A stretch of DNA of 64,000 nt from Saururus chinensis (GCA_035235625.1 CP141140.1:10560685-10624684); one strand, 5' to 3'; positions 36,482-53,998 are shown, counted from the stretch's first letter. The notes: generated from the letters alone by a model not told the origin. Made by a program: numbers and translations.

Positions 36482-37950
36482 TGCTGCAGTCCAAACCAAG
36501 AGTCCTGACTATGTGGACAAAGCCAAAAGAAAATTACAGAGTACAGACTTGATCCTCTGAATGCCTGCACAAACATTAAATTTGTCAAGTAAACCCATTT
36601 TATATCATAAGCTTTCTAATATGTTTCAAAGTTCAGGTTCTAAGAAATTTCACTAACCTAACATAATAAACAAATCAATATTTAGTCATTTATGAAGAAA
36701 AAAAATATAACAGGAGCCAATTAAGTCACCAAAGGAAAATAACCAGAATAAATTTAAAATATAAGAAATTATTTCGCAATGACTGTTAGAGTTCATTCCA
36801 AGTACACATAATATAAAATAACAGGTCATAATATTGGGCCCTATGAGAAGGGAGGGGAAAGACGACATGGGATGAGTTGGTGATAGGCTTAGAACTGCAG
36901 TGAAGGTAGTAAGATCTATCATAGACAGTTTTGTAATCCTGTGTTGTCAGACCCAAATAACTGGGTTAGGTTGTTGTGATAAGGATGATGATGATAGTGC
37001 AAAGTAATGCTGCTCATTGCATAAATCAGAACAACTCACCCAAATGCTGAAGCCGCGAATCAGTATATACAAAGCCACACTACAAAAACCTTAATCTTCG
37101 TAAAGTACTTGCCAAAACACCCAATCTAAGTGAAGCTAAACAAGCATATTCTTCCATGAAGCTGTAAATGCCAGACAAAACTTTCAACTGAAAATTGAAA
37201 TTTAACATTATATTAACTCATTGAATTCTCCCAGCCAGACCATTATAAGAGCTGGAAAATTCGATTCACTAAAAAATAATTTCCTTTACTAATGCTTCCA
37301 TAAGTTGATTCAGCTCATGCATCACATTACAAAAGAAAAGCTGAGACCACGAGCACCTAATTGGGCAAACAGGGATTCACAAGGGTAAGGGAAACGTGCA
37401 CTATAGAAGAAAGAAATGCTTGTATATAAGCAAAAAAAAAAGTAAATAGTGCCAGAGAGAAGCCAAAATGCCTTCGCGTCCCAAATGGTCGAGTCTCTAG
37501 CCACTGGGCGAAAGCGAATGAAATTAAATTTCATGGCCGAAATTTTTAAAAATCCATGAAGAATGGAAGTTTACGAAAAAAACGGCAATATGGGCTGGCA
37601 TCAAGTTAGCCGAAAGTTAAGTACTACCAAAGACAAAAATGATCTCGCAAATACTTAGATAATACTCCATTGATCTAAATCTGGAACAAAACCTAGCGCA
37701 GACAAAGAGAACATGGCACCGAAGCGAGTAAGAGAAGGCTAATCGATCCTCTAGGGTTATCAAAACGCAAAATGGATTGAAGAAGATCGGAATCGTACCG
37801 AATGAAAGACGAAGGATCAGAATGGGTAACCAAAGCGACTGAGCAAATGGTCGCAATTTCCGTTCTTTGCTTGCTTCGTCTTCACGTATCTAAAGTCCGG
37901 GTAACCTGAGTAACCTCGCCCGCGTCAGAGCAGTGATTTTAACTGGCGGG
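36482..37950 (-). promoter_or_regulatory. Presumed leader, leader intron and promoter of VAMP727
   Basis: On the minus strand a GC-richer segment at about 37640–37950 looks like a promoter and first leader exon. A candidate donor GTACGATT lies at 37799–37792, and a candidate acceptor CATAGTCAG precedes position 36508. Between them the DNA is AT-rich and holds no supported gene. This is inference from splice words and composition only. Confidence 0.35.
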
Positions 37951-39883
37951 GTGTGGCTCGCGCGAACTCTCGAAATGGTGAATCTCGATCCTACGCCCGT
38001 GGGTCCCGTAGCATGGGACCCGGGCCTAAAATAAATCATCGGCTGAGATGCGCGGGCCGAAGTTGCGGATTTCGATCCAAGGGCAAAAACAGAAGCAATC
38101 GTTTTTTGTTGTGTTTGACGTTTGACCGACGGATGCCTCGTCGGTAGTGCGGTTATTTCACCGAACTCAACAACCTAAGACAATGACATAAATACCCCTC
38201 TCATTTTTCTCATCTTTCTTAAGACTGTTTGGTGGTGACTTGTGTTATCTTTCTTCGACTGTGGCTTGTGTATCGGTATCGTTGAAGAGTATCCATTACT
38301 ATCAATATGTGCTAATGATATATTTAATGTGTGCCAAAATTACTACGAACCTTAAGTATAGATTAAAATTTATTATAATTAATAAGACATTATTGTAATA
38401 AGTCTTTTAAAGGCATAATAGATTTAAAAAATTATAAGAATATATAATACTAACATTAGTAATATGTATTAACTAAGGAGGTTCAGTATGCGATTTATTC
38501 TTAGATAAAGACCTCTCATAAGTTTCTTACATGAGTCAATATTATAAATAAACTTAAATGTAAGCTAATATTTTGTGTAGTATATTAGGATAATTATAAT
38601 TATGTATTAAAAATATAGGTTATATAAATTATTACATCCTTAGTCCTATACTAAATGTTTTAAAATTAATTTATTTTAAAATAAAATAATATACTTAATA
38701 TGAGAAAAAAATATTATGAAGAAGTCCCTAAGTAAAATGTGCAAGTGAATATATAACTGTAGAGCACTATATTCAAAAAAAAAATTATGTAAATTATATG
38801 GACCCACCTGTATTAATCTTTATATAATTAAAAATTAAATATAACAAAATTATTGTAATCTTTACACCAATGAAGAGGTTGAGATTCAAAAGTATTTTTC
38901 AGAAAAAAAATATTTAAGAATTATTTTCCATAAATAAATATTTTTAAAATAAAAAAATAAAAAATTAATTTTGTATTGATATATATTAGCTGTATTGATA
39001 TAATATAATTAATATATATCAGTTGATACATACTCATATAGAGAGATACGACTTTTTATGCTTGTGTTTGATTGGTTTTGCACAATATGTGATATTTATT
39101 CTTTCTTTTCTTTGTTAAAGAGAATTTTTTTTATCTACAATCTGTTATTTCTACACTTTTGAAAGTTCTCAAGAAACGAAACAACATCAGGATAATGTGA
39201 AGCTTCACCCACAGCTGATTAGGCCATTGATTACAAATAATCAACGATATAGCTTATGCACTAGTGTGTATACCATTAATATTTGATGAAGTTTTACCAG
39301 GTTACATGTCTTTGACATGTTTATTACCAGAACATTCGATTTTCAACCATAAAATCCCCTTTCACAAGCAGTTTGCCTACACTTGTATCACCCAAATTAA
39401 AGAATTTAGATAGGCTGTGAGAACACCTACAGCCCGGAACTGGGTGCCTACTGCCTAGTCAACTTCCCCCAACTAGAAAAATGCATGAAATCTGCGAGAC
39501 TTAAATGAAAAATATTTCCTTTTCTTCTACCGTGACTAAAATGCATGATGAGTCGACAAAGGAAACTGAGAATATGTTGGATCTGGTTCTTATATTTTTT
39601 TCTCACCTCCTCGTTATTGATGTTGCAGCTTTTTATTGTTATCACTGATAGGCTTAGTTTGGAGAATTGAACAGGCTAGACAAGTCCTCCAGTGAATCAA
39701 GTAAATTATAAAAACATCCTTCATAGAGATAACATCACATTTAAATTCCAGTGATGGGGCAACTCTCATGTGTTCTTCAAAATTCAACTACTCACAAAAT
39801 ACCATGAACCCAAAGGGCATATAAGGTGGGCTCATTGCTTATCACAGGGTCTCTATCTAAAAGAATATGCTTAATCTTCCTCT

Positions 39884-40058
39884 CATCCCTCCTTGCTCTC
39901 ACTTTTCATTGTACACCTGTATGTTCTCTTCATTGTAAATTAATTATTCTATTTGAAAAAAAAAGTTTATTCTATATTAATAATTTTATTTTATTAAATT
40001 TAAACAGTTGAATACTTAAAAGAAATGATATATAACTATTAATATAAAACGGAGGGAA
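39884..40058. mobile_element. Stowaway-like MITE, one end degraded
   Basis: The right end reads ACTATTAATATAAAACGGAG followed by GGAATA, the reverse of the CTCCCTCCGTTTTATATTAA family start. The left end ATCCCTCCTTGCTCTC is degraded. The interior is AT-rich like the relative at 53607–53805. Confidence 0.55.
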
Positions 40059-40485
40059 TATGTTATTCTCAACGTTCACTCGTTGAACTGAATGATGACT
40101 CACGTATATAATTTCTTCACAAGCGTGCTTGGACTGGTTGCATCAGCGAGGAATCTGCCAAAACATAAAAAGTTTGGGCATTTGTCTGCCTGTTTGACGC
40201 ACGTTGTAATCGCATTCTCTTAAGATACAATGCTGAAAAGATGTCAAAGAGTAATGTCACCATGTGGTAATATTGGGCAAACGTGTTCCAAGATGACACT
40301 GTACTGTATCCTCCCGGATATCAGCAGCCCACGAACATCTGGCTCACTGCACCATCGCATGCAGAAAGGGCCCAAAAAAAAGAAATGGGTTTGACCTTAA
40401 TTTTTTCCTAATACATCGGTGAGAGAATTCGATCTGTCTCTTTAATGAAAACTGTTTGCGTAGAGCTCAATAAAGTCTTCCGTAC

Positions 40486-40602
40486 CTTATTTTTCATTTA
40501 CACCTCAGTACCTTTTCTTAGATTATCTTATTTTTCATTTATTCCTCAGTACCTTTCCTTAGATTATCTTATTTCTCATTTATTCCTCAGTACCTTTTCT
40601 TG
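40486..40602. repeat. 41-bp tandem repeat, nearly 3 units
   Basis: Units starting at 40486, 40527 and 40568 share CTTATTTTTCATTTATTCCT followed by CAGTACCTTTTCTTAGATTAT, with one to three differences each. The third unit breaks off after TTTTCTT. Confidence 0.92.
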
Positions 40603-40831
40603 GGGTACAGAGTGGTTTTATGGGTCCTAATAGCCACGTTTATTTGCGTAATGGGCATCACTTAGGGAAAATATTACAAGTTTAAACATAATCTAAATGA
40701 TTTGGTTAATCTTGGAATCTGAGTTTTGGAGATGGAGTACCTAAATTCAAATAGCCAGATTTACTAAACAATGTGCCCTTCTTGAAAAGAAGCTTTCAGC
40801 TGCATATAGGGAAGGGGGGGACAACCTAACT

Positions 40832-41280
40832 TGCGTTTGGTAAAGCTTTGAAGTAGGTGTTTTTATGTTTTTTCTAATTTGAACCAAAAAAGGCATTTGC
40901 TTAACCAAATAGGAAAAAGGCTTTCTATAATTTTTTTCTCCTTCCTTTTTTCCCTTAGAAGAAGAGAGTTTGAGTTTTTATCTTAAAAATGGAAGCAGGC
41001 CCAAGTCTGTTTTTAAATTACAAAAGTTGGCGTTGTAATTGATTTACCATCAATGGCCCTTGTCAATCAAAGCTTCCATATATTTGACTTACAACTGCAT
41101 TTACAAATCTTCAAAAAGAAGTGATAACAATTCTTCTTCTTCTATGAAAGGACAGACACATAAAGCTATCTGTAAGCATGCCTTAACCCTATGTTTATAA
41201 AAGTCCCTTCAAAAAAATAAATTTCTTACAATTACTTTAACAAAGGACCTTCTACTTCTTTATAAGCTTTACCAAATGCA
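40832..41280. mobile_element. MITE with TTTGGTAAAGCTT termini
   Basis: The left end TGCGTTTGGTAAAGCTTTGA and the right end read in reverse, TGCATTTGGTAAAGCTTATA, form inverted repeats that continue into AAGTAG. The GTTTGGT word is common at PIF/Harbinger and some other MITE ends. No matching target duplication was seen, so the superfamily is open. No coding frame is present. Confidence 0.65.
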
Positions 41281-41636
41281 GCCAAGAATATCTCTTAAAA
41301 ACATCTTTAGAATCCTGATTGATGACATTCTTCATTACCATCAACTGTACCTCTCAATTAAAATTTTCCCAGAGAAGTGGCAATTTTGTATGCAAACGAC
41401 ATCAATTTTTTCCACTGACATGTCAGATAAATTACAAAATAAATTTGGCTTTCAAGCTGCCAAAACCCAGTTTCGTACTGGATTACAATTGCCAAGGGTT
41501 TCTGTTTTATTCTTAATGTAACTCAGTGTGGACTGATAAATGAGCAGCAAAACAGATACATACCAGATTATCACATCAATTTCAGAATAAATTTTAATCT
41601 GATGTCCAGCTCTGCTGCAAAAATCGATGGAATAAA

Positions 41637-45792
<4,156 letters not shown>

Positions 45793-47902
45793 CTTCGATC
45801 GTCGCGAAATCAAATCGGGAGGGGGAAAGAATAGAGACGGAGGGCGACCGATGAGGAACAAATGCTCCAAAAATACAGCGTGTGAGTTATAGAGTTTGGA
45901 TCCAATTACTTGAGCTTAAAAAGAGAAGCAAAGTTTATTCGAATCCGGAAAGCGAGAGCAGATAGGTGGAAAAAGAAGACGACGAGAGGGTGACTGACGA
46001 CGCAACCAGGGAACCTCTCTCTACTCCAGAACTTCGTGAACTCTCTCTCTCTCTGGCGTGTCTACCGGGGGGCCACCAGGACGACTTTTGTTATAGGGAC
46101 TCTCAAGGCTCAACCAATGCCAATATCGTTAGAAGTTAGAATTTGCATACCGGACCCTCCGATTATGGGACATTTTTGCAACAGGCTCCGATTATGGGAC
46201 CCTTAAAGAGTACTAAAAACGGCCGCTATACCTGGAGGCCCTGTGGCCATCAAATTATGGCCAAGGGCTTCCGCTCACTAGTAGTAGTTAGATTTTTCCT
46301 AGTTAAAATAAGTAGATGTACACTTACCAGTGCAGTGCTGCACTTTAAAATTTTAAAATTTATTATCATATACAAATCAAACTTTAAATTTAGTTATTTT
46401 ACCATTTTATAAATAATATATAGAGAGAGAGAGAGAATCAACCTACAAAAATTAAGAATAAAAGAAAGAAGGCTGTCTCACAGACAATATCCAAATGATT
46501 TGAGGGTATGCCACACAATAGGAATTCAAATGCTTCTTTGTTGTGCCACTTCTTGCGAGTGTTTGTGAACAGCACGAGAATTTGTTTAGATATTGAATTG
46601 AAATGGAATTACAATGAGGATTCATTAGAATTGATTCCGGTGGAAAGCTACAAAATCATAATTACGTTTTATAGTAGATCCATGGAAAGGAATTGCATGG
46701 GATGAAATTGGATGGATTGCCACATGGGGACTTTCTAATAGAAAATTAACGATAATAATTGGAGGTGGAAATGGAATTGCAGTCGATGAAATTTGTTGAA
46801 TATCCTAAAGATGACATTTGGTGATATTACATAATCCAAAAGCTGAATGGCATTGAAATTTTTATTAATTCCATGGCAATTTGTTACCAAAACACAAATT
46901 TGATGGAATGGAATGGAATGGAACTGGGTAGAATCGAGGTGGAATTGAGGCATTCCAAATACCAAATACAATCATCAGAATCATGTCAAAGTTATTCTAA
47001 TTTTGTTAAAAAAATATTTAAAATAACTTAAGAATAAATTTTACTTAAATTTTTTTACACTTAGTTTCAAGTTTAATTTATTTTTTTAAGTAGATTTAGG
47101 CATGTTTTCTAGATAGAAGTTTAATGGAATGGTTAATTTTTGGACATTACAATAGTAATTTATGTTGAGTTATCCCTTACCTCCCTGAAGCTTTACCTCT
47201 CTTGCTGCCCTTCTGTAGTCTCTATAGTAAATTTTTTTTTAAATTTTTCTCCAATTTTTTTTGGAACTGAACTGAAATGATTCTTATCGAATTGAAACCA
47301 AATCCCAAACTTGTTACTATGGCTTGAATCAAGACATATTTAGATTATGTAATATCTCTTCTTCGCATATGAAATAATTTTTAGTTCTTGATAAAAGAAG
47401 GTAAATTATACTTACAATTTGACTTTTGGCAAAATTATATTACTTTTTTCTTTTCTAATTTTAAGAACAAATTATTTTCTTTCTTGATTTTTATCTATAG
47501 ATTTACACATTCGAACAAACCAAGCAAGCAGGAGTAGGTAGTGCTAACAAGCTAATTGGCCTGATAGGGATTGAACACAGGTGACCCTTTGCCACCTCTA
47601 CATAAAAACCTTGTCATACCCAAACTAAAGTACAAATAATTTACATTTAGCCCCCTCAATATATTACATGAAGTATATAACAATATAGAAACATATAAGA
47701 TCCAAAAATATATTATAAGTGGATTGGAATAAAAAGAAAAGTCCAGAGAGAGGAAGACTTTTTTATGCTTCCACTAAGCCTAGTGTAAGCTATGTATAAG
47801 AACTCATTTATCTACAAGAAGCATATTTTTCTGCTTCATTATGACAATGAGCTTACTTACACTAATATGCACTAATATATGCATTGTCAATCTCGAAATT
47901 AA

Positions 47903-47933
<31 letters not shown>

Positions 47934-48372
47934 TTCTTATACTTAGGTTATAATAAGCAAGGAGCATGAAAAATACTTTCTTATCCACCACGAGATCATT
48001 GGCACATACACATAATTGGAAGCATAAGAAATACATATAAAACATTTATTTTCAAGATATACATAGGCTAGCGCATATTAGTGTATCATTTACAATGCGC
48101 TAAAAATAAATACTATTTTAAATAGTATAACATACACTAATGCGTGTACCCTCTATCTTGAATAAAAAGAAGGTACTGGATGCGAACTTGCAAATGGAAA
48201 ACGTTGGGCGCGACCGCGCGTCAGAAGAAAGCATTCTTGCGATCTTTTTTTTATATTATCTTCATCATCGATATCCATTTCTTGTCAAACACTTCCAAGC
48301 CGTGGCCATAAGAGGACAGGATTCTACGAGACCTACTGACCGGACCAAAGGCAACTCTAGATACTGGAAAGA
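45793..48372. other. Intergenic region between divergent AMMECR1 and IF1 genes
   Basis: Next to 45793 is a GC-richer leader/promoter zone for the AMMECR1 gene, with a (CT)n tract at about 46032–46050. CTCCGATTATGGGAC is directly repeated at about 46158 and 46186. A GGAATGGAAT-rich stretch with a GGAAT run (46904–46922) spans 46580–46970 and may be an old MITE. A (TA)n tract lies at 47909–47933. The IF1 promoter should lie just before 48373. No other gene is supported. Confidence 0.45.
47909..47933. repeat. (TA)n microsatellite
   Basis: About 12 TA units in an AT-rich context. Confidence 0.9.
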
Positions 48373-50193
48373 ATGGCGATGAGGACAGCGGCGACTCGAC
48401 TCTGTCTGCGCCGTCTGACGGAGAACTCTCGGAGGTCAGCTCGGCTTTTCAGTGACAGTACGGGTCGGATTCTCAGCGAGGAAGAACGAGCTGCTGAAAA
48501 TGTCTACATACAGGTTCTCTCTCCCTCCCCTCTCTTTTTCATGGATTTTTCTCTAGCTTTTTATATATCTTCTTTCTTCGTGTGGTCGAGTGATGGAAAG
48601 CTTGTATTTAACTGTTGTTTTGATGTTCTTTGTTTTGTAGAAAATGGAAAGGGAGAGGATGGAAAAGCTGAGGCGGAAGGCGGAGAAGGAAAAGGCGGCG
48701 ACTGAGAAGGAGAAGACCGGCAAGGTTTTCGACCCTTAACCCCATTTCTACCCGGTTGTTTTATTTTATTTGGTTCCTAGGGATATGTTACTATTTTCTA
48801 TGCATCTTTCTATCATTTTGTTCCTGAGTTTTGATTACTTTGTTTCAAGTTGTGATTGGAAAGAAAGAATTGTGTTTGTTCTTAAAATTCGGCAGAAGGA
48901 AATTAGCAGAGCATATTATGAGTGTTGCTTTGACTAGCAAGTGAAAGTTTAATCCAGCTTCTTTTCAAATTAGGTTAAACTACATTAAGCGGATCCCGAT
49001 TCTTCAACATAGCGATTGGACTTTATGGACTGTAATGACACGATTGAACTTATCACCATTTAAGTGTGCATGGAAAGCAGTTTTTGTTGAGTCATCTATG
49101 CAAAATTTCCTTACACTTTAGTTATAGTTGTTAATCTTGTTCAAACCGAATTTGTGATTTGCTATTAATGTCATTAAGTGATGAATCTCTATGTACAAGA
49201 TTAGATAGATTGCTCTCGTAGAGCAATCGTACATTGAAGAACAACACCTGTACTACAAGACCGACAAGGTGAAAAATGGGCAGGATCTGAAACTACAGTA
49301 CTGCCCATGGGTAATTTAAAGTTCCTAGTAAGTCTAGAACTTTAGAGTTTCTAATGCTGTAGCGAATTCTGTTGAGAATTTGCAGATCGTTCAGCCAGTC
49401 ATTCAAAAAGATAAATTACACTCAGTGAATAATCCCCTTGTCCGCAAAGGTTGAGGAGAACAAACTTATCCGTTTCAGTACAACCAATATAAATATAGTG
49501 CCCAAATTTATCTGTCGGTTAATAATTGTAATCACGGATTTCATGTGTCCTTGCAATTAAAAATAAAAATTATCTCGTATTATGACCGTTTAAAATCTTT
49601 TGGTGTTTTTTTGGTACAAGATGGTTTAACATCAAGTATACAACATTTTAGCTGGTATCTTGTTCATCGGATCTGTGGCCTATTAAGTGCTAAAGATTAT
49701 ATCCGCAATGTTTGCTAATGTTTGAACCGCATTTTTCCAGGACATATCTCTTTTACTGTGAAACTAGACTGCTTCTGTTTGAGCCCGACACTCTGACAAA
49801 GTTATCGGAACTCAGATATTCCTAAGACAGCTCGGATATATAACTAGACAGGATTTTCTCTTCATACTTGGCAATGCCTGCTTTCGATATTATTATAGAT
49901 TTTGTTTTTGAGCTATTGCCTTCTCTGCTCTTTCATTTACATCTTCATTTAGTAGAATTTAGTTCCATTTGTCCTTCGAATTACTAATGCTACATTCAGG
50001 AAAATTTTCACATTCTGATCTTTTATGTGACAATGTCTTGGATGTATTGTGAGTTCAGTGCATTCCGGCCACTTAGCTCTTGACACACATGTAACTCCCA
50101 CCGTGAACTGGTTGTTAATTGTTACGTTGTACTTATCGTTATTGTTGGTCCATCCATTTGCAGAAGGCTGAAGGTGAAACTCACACGGCATGA
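48373..50193 (+). CDS. IF1: Mitochondrial F1Fo-ATPase inhibitor IF1
   Basis: Exons 48373–48513, 48641–48724 and 50164–50193 give 84 residues. A basic, Arg- and Ser-rich N-terminus (about 1–30, MRTAATRLCLRRL…) looks like a mitochondrial targeting peptide. The inhibitor core follows: GRILSEEERAAENVYIQ, then KMERERMEKLRRKAEKEK, a charged helix that inserts at the catalytic F1 interface and blocks ATP hydrolysis when the proton gradient falls. Exon 2 could instead run on to a stop at 48737–48739, ending KVFDP. The three-exon form ends KKAEGETHTA and is preferred because exon 3 has a good acceptor (TTTGCAG) and a polar tail like other plant IF1 proteins, but its donor (AAG|GTTTTC) is weak. Both may occur. 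A second IF1-domain gene lies at 60710–63832. Confidence 0.85.
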
Positions 50194-51126
50194 AGCAGCG
50201 TTCAGATCCTTGACAACTTTGCAGGATTAACTCTTGTACCCATGCGAAATAAAATCTGTACATAATGTTTTCTGCTGGATTATGTCAGGTCTGGACTTCG
50301 TTTGTACATGAAAATGGCTACTAAACATAAATAATAATGTATATTGGGCTCTCTCCAAAATCTTATTTCTATCAACATTTTCGTTGAGCTAGACATTCCA
50401 GTTTTCTGGGAAAAAAGGCATTCCCCTCTCTCTCTAGGTATTCTGGTCTCACAGAAGTTTGTTTTAAAAGAAAAAATGACCCACATTGTTTATATGACCA
50501 ACTTTTTCCATTATCGCGATTTCGTAAGTGCCACTTATGAATAAATAAAGAATAAATTATGATCAGAGGGCCCCTTTCGCGCAATGTAATTTTTGAAAAA
50601 AATGAAAAAGCTTCATGTTATTTTTCATTCGATAGGGTTTAATGAAATGAATTTACTGTCGCCAAGAACATGTACATCTAATTCTGAGAGTGACATATAT
50701 GATCCAGGAAGTTGCCAGAAAATGGGTTAAAAGGCACTATTGGAAATTTTAAAACATCAGGCTAGTCAGTGGGGTGTATTGATGGTGATGCCCTTCTTGT
50801 ATTTTTTGAAGATTTCAAGCTTAGTATATAAATATTTTCTTCTTAACGTGACATGAAATTTACTCAGATAATAATTTCCACCTCCTTAATTCTCACGGAG
50901 GATAAAAATGCCTATTATGAATAAAAACGACTGCTTTACTCAATACAATAATTTCTACCTCCTTAATTCTCATGGCCCCCTTGAACAAGATAGGCCCACG
51001 GGAATAATGATAACCTAACCGGTTGGGATTGGATCATGGGCCTAACCATTGCCAATAGGCATGTCCAACAGGTTAAAGTCACATTTTTTTACATGGAGGA
51101 GGTTGAGCTTTTGAATTCCTTATAGT
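50194..51126. other. IF1 downstream region
   Basis: No gene is supported. A 26-bp word (AATAATTTC-ACCTCCTTAA-TTCTCA) is directly repeated at about 50873 and 50949. The last eight bases (CTTATAGT) are the left target duplication of the next element. Confidence 0.45.
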
Positions 51127-52331
51127 TAGGGCTGAAAAAATTCAACCTGACCCGTTTACTTGACCTAAACCTGACCCACTTAACCATGTACCCGACCCGA
51201 CTACAGGTAGGGTTAGCCAGTTAGGTTCCCTGCAGTCAGGGTTTAGGCTCTTGACCCATTTTGAATTTATGATTGGGTCATACCCGACCCGCATAACCCG
51301 ATCAACCCAACTTTTACCCGACTACAAATAATAAATAACCCTATTATTATAATGTTAGTCTATTAGACTTATTTTTACTATTATTATAATATTTGTTTAG
51401 TGCATACTATGTTAAATTAGAGGTACTTAAATATAGATTTGGGTTGGAGCATAGGTGTGATCACATATATTTTGCTTTTGTAGTAGACATTCATTTTAGG
51501 ATAACAAAGGACAGTATCTTTAAAGTGTGGTTAATTTATATATAGTTTAATTTCTTTTCTATTATTCTTTTATGTGCGATGAATATAATGAAAATATATT
51601 ATATTTTGTTGTATTCATTACTCATAATCTCTCCCTCAGAATAACACATCATACACTAGATTTAGCTCTCTATTAAAGGCCTGACAATCATAATAGGGAT
51701 ATGGTTAGGAACATATAATCAGATAGGCGAATAATTAAGCTCGATGAGGGATAGTTTTCAAAAGAGGAAAATTGTAATCAAGTGTTACTGGTTGCAAAGG
51801 AGGGTAGGGTTATGAGCAGCCATAGAGAAGTAGTTATTGAAAATTTTAAATTAAAACATGCTGAAACACATGATCCTCTCTAGCCATCAAAGAAATAATA
51901 TTTAATTTATTTTACGTTAGTATGTGAGTTATCGAAAGCCAAGTGGGCTGATAATGAATAAACAAACGTTGAAGGTCTGCTTTGTTATCATTTTCTTATA
52001 ATGGAGGAAATGCAACATTATATCTCTAATGTCTTTGTTTATGACTACTACAAAAAAGTATCAGCCACAAAATTAGCCAAAGAACAAAACATTATAAATT
52101 AATATTATAATGTATTTAATTTTATTTGTATTTGCCCTTTGCAAAGAGAAGGTATATAATACGAGTCTAACAAAAAAATTAAGAAAAAAAAGTAGGGTTA
52201 CCCGCATACCCGACCTGACTCAAGTAGGGTTAGGGTTTAGATTTTTGACCTGATTTAAAAATAGGGTCGGGTCATGACTTGACCCGGTTTCAGTGAGGGT
52301 CAAGGCCAACCCGACCCGATTCCCAGCCCTA
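51127..52331. mobile_element. 1.2-kb hAT-like non-autonomous element
   Basis: It starts TAGGGCTGAAAAAATTCAAC and ends TTCCCAGCCCTA, so the outer 8 bp are inverted repeats (TAGGGCTG). Flanks are CTTATAGT (51119–51126) and CTTGTAGT (52332–52339), 7 of 8 identical. Both subterminal regions are rich in GACCCG/CGGGTC words on opposite strands, and the middle is AT-rich. No transposase frame is present. Confidence 0.8.
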
Positions 52332-53606
52332 CTTGTAGTCCTTGACCTCTTCAACATCATGTTGATCCTTCTTTTGCAGTGACTGGGTTCAATAACAGAA
52401 AGTCATATTGCTCAGCCCATATATCAATGTCAGAGCCCATATATCAATGTAGGAGAAGAAGCCGATACTTTGATACATTGGATTTTTTTTGCCTTTTAGT
52501 GACTATTCCTTATATCAAAGATGTATCATGTTTTATACAAAAAAAAAAAGATGTATCGAGCTATACTTGGGTATAACGGCGATATATTGGTATATATTAC
52601 CCATTTTTTAATCAGAAAAAGGAATTGTGAATAATAAGCCTTAATCTCTAATGAATTTCTCAAGAGATTGTCCAAATAATTCACTTCAAATCAAGCATTA
52701 TTATTGCTCAATTAATGATTTCACCGTTACTTATTATGTTTTAGTTTTTTTGTATTTATTATGTCACACATAAGTGTATTCTTGTGACCTTATGTTTATT
52801 TGAGACTAAGATTTATATTTTTAAATATTAATATGTATATTTTTATTGAATTCCCTTCATTAGATGAGTCCTCTTTATGTAAACTCGGCGTCTATTAGAT
52901 TTTGATTAGACAACTCACCTAACTTAGATGGCTTCAAAGCCCGGGTAAGCATAAGCTCGGGCTAGTATTAACTTTTTCCTTACTGGATTATCCATGTAAG
53001 TTATATTAGAGTAAGTACTTATATTTTTGTAATCTTATGCTTGTCTAAGTTTAGTGGTACTATTTTATAATATTAGATTGTAAAAATACATATTGAAAAC
53101 CTTTTAAATTAATATTAAGAGACAAGGGCAAATGGATCTTGATATGATAATACACTTTTAGTGAGTTGCAACTTTGAGAAGGTTTTTTCTTACTATTTTA
53201 GATTATATTTTTAATATTTTATATCCATACCCAACAGATGTATCTTAAATATAAAATATGATATTTCTTTCTTAAAGAGTAATGTTATTGTGATGTGTCA
53301 AAATTCTACTTCATCGTTAAAGTTCTAATTCGTAAATCTTTACATTGTTTAAGCATTTTTCTTTCTTAAATATAGCAACCAAAAAAATTGTTGTATTAGT
53401 TGTTGCAAGGATAAATTATTATCATATTATGACTGCTATCTAGGGGTTTAAATTTTGGGATCTAATGATTTCGTGAAGGCCCTGAGCATTGACAAATTTC
53501 AAAGAGATTATTATTCCAAAATTCGTTCTCTTCCTAGAGCTTGCTTTCATAATTGGAATATTGGGCAACATTCATCTCTTTTTTATTCACCGTCACAAGA
53601 TTAATC
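52332..53606. other. AT-rich intergenic sequence
   Basis: A short tandem pair, AGCCCATATATCAATGT, occurs at about 52415 and 52435. The remainder is AT-rich with no supported gene. Confidence 0.45.
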
Positions 53607-53805
53607 CTCCCTCCATCTTATATTAATAGCTATAGTTAAAAAAAGAATAGTTTTTTTATTAAAGGGTGAAATTTACATCTAAGAGAAAAAAGATAAATTA
53701 AAAATATTCTTTAAGTACCAAATGACGTAAATTTAACGAAATAAAGCTATTAATCTGGAACAATTTTATTCCCAAATTGACCTATTAATTTAATGATAGA
53801 GGGAG
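53607..53805. mobile_element. Stowaway-like MITE
   Basis: About 200 bp. The left end is CTCCCTCCATCTTATATTAA, and the right end read in reverse is ACTCCCTCTATCATTAAATT. Both ends carry the CTCCCTC…TTAA pattern shared with the MITEs at 18306 and 39884. It lies about 190 bp upstream of the cpSRP54 start codon, so it may be in the promoter. Confidence 0.75.
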
Positions 53806-53998
53806 TATATAATAATATACAAAAGTACAGGGAGGATATTCGTAAAATCACCCGAGAAGTGATGATAGAGTTATTTAAGCTTCCCATTCTTCGGTTGGAA
53901 CATGGTAAGAAGATAAATGAGAATCCAAGGCCTCAGCTGTGTTCGAAGGTAGCAGCAGCTCCTCCTTCATAGGATCTCAGTGGGAAGGAAGTTCGACT

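Larger units (their letters stand above)
37951..40831. other. AT-rich intergenic region
   Basis: The part 38160–39180 is very AT-rich with no coding potential, and 39180–39880 is mixed with only short motif-free frames. A Stowaway-like MITE (39884–40058) and a 41-bp tandem repeat (40486–40602) are listed separately. Confidence 0.45.

Noticed and set aside
41276-41521. 81-residue open frame downstream of AMMECR1
   Set aside because: It starts at a MITE end, has no motif and AT-rich random composition.
47565-47600. Possible tRNA-like GGGATTGAACACAGG word
   Set aside because: No acceptor stem or anticodon arm could be built around it.
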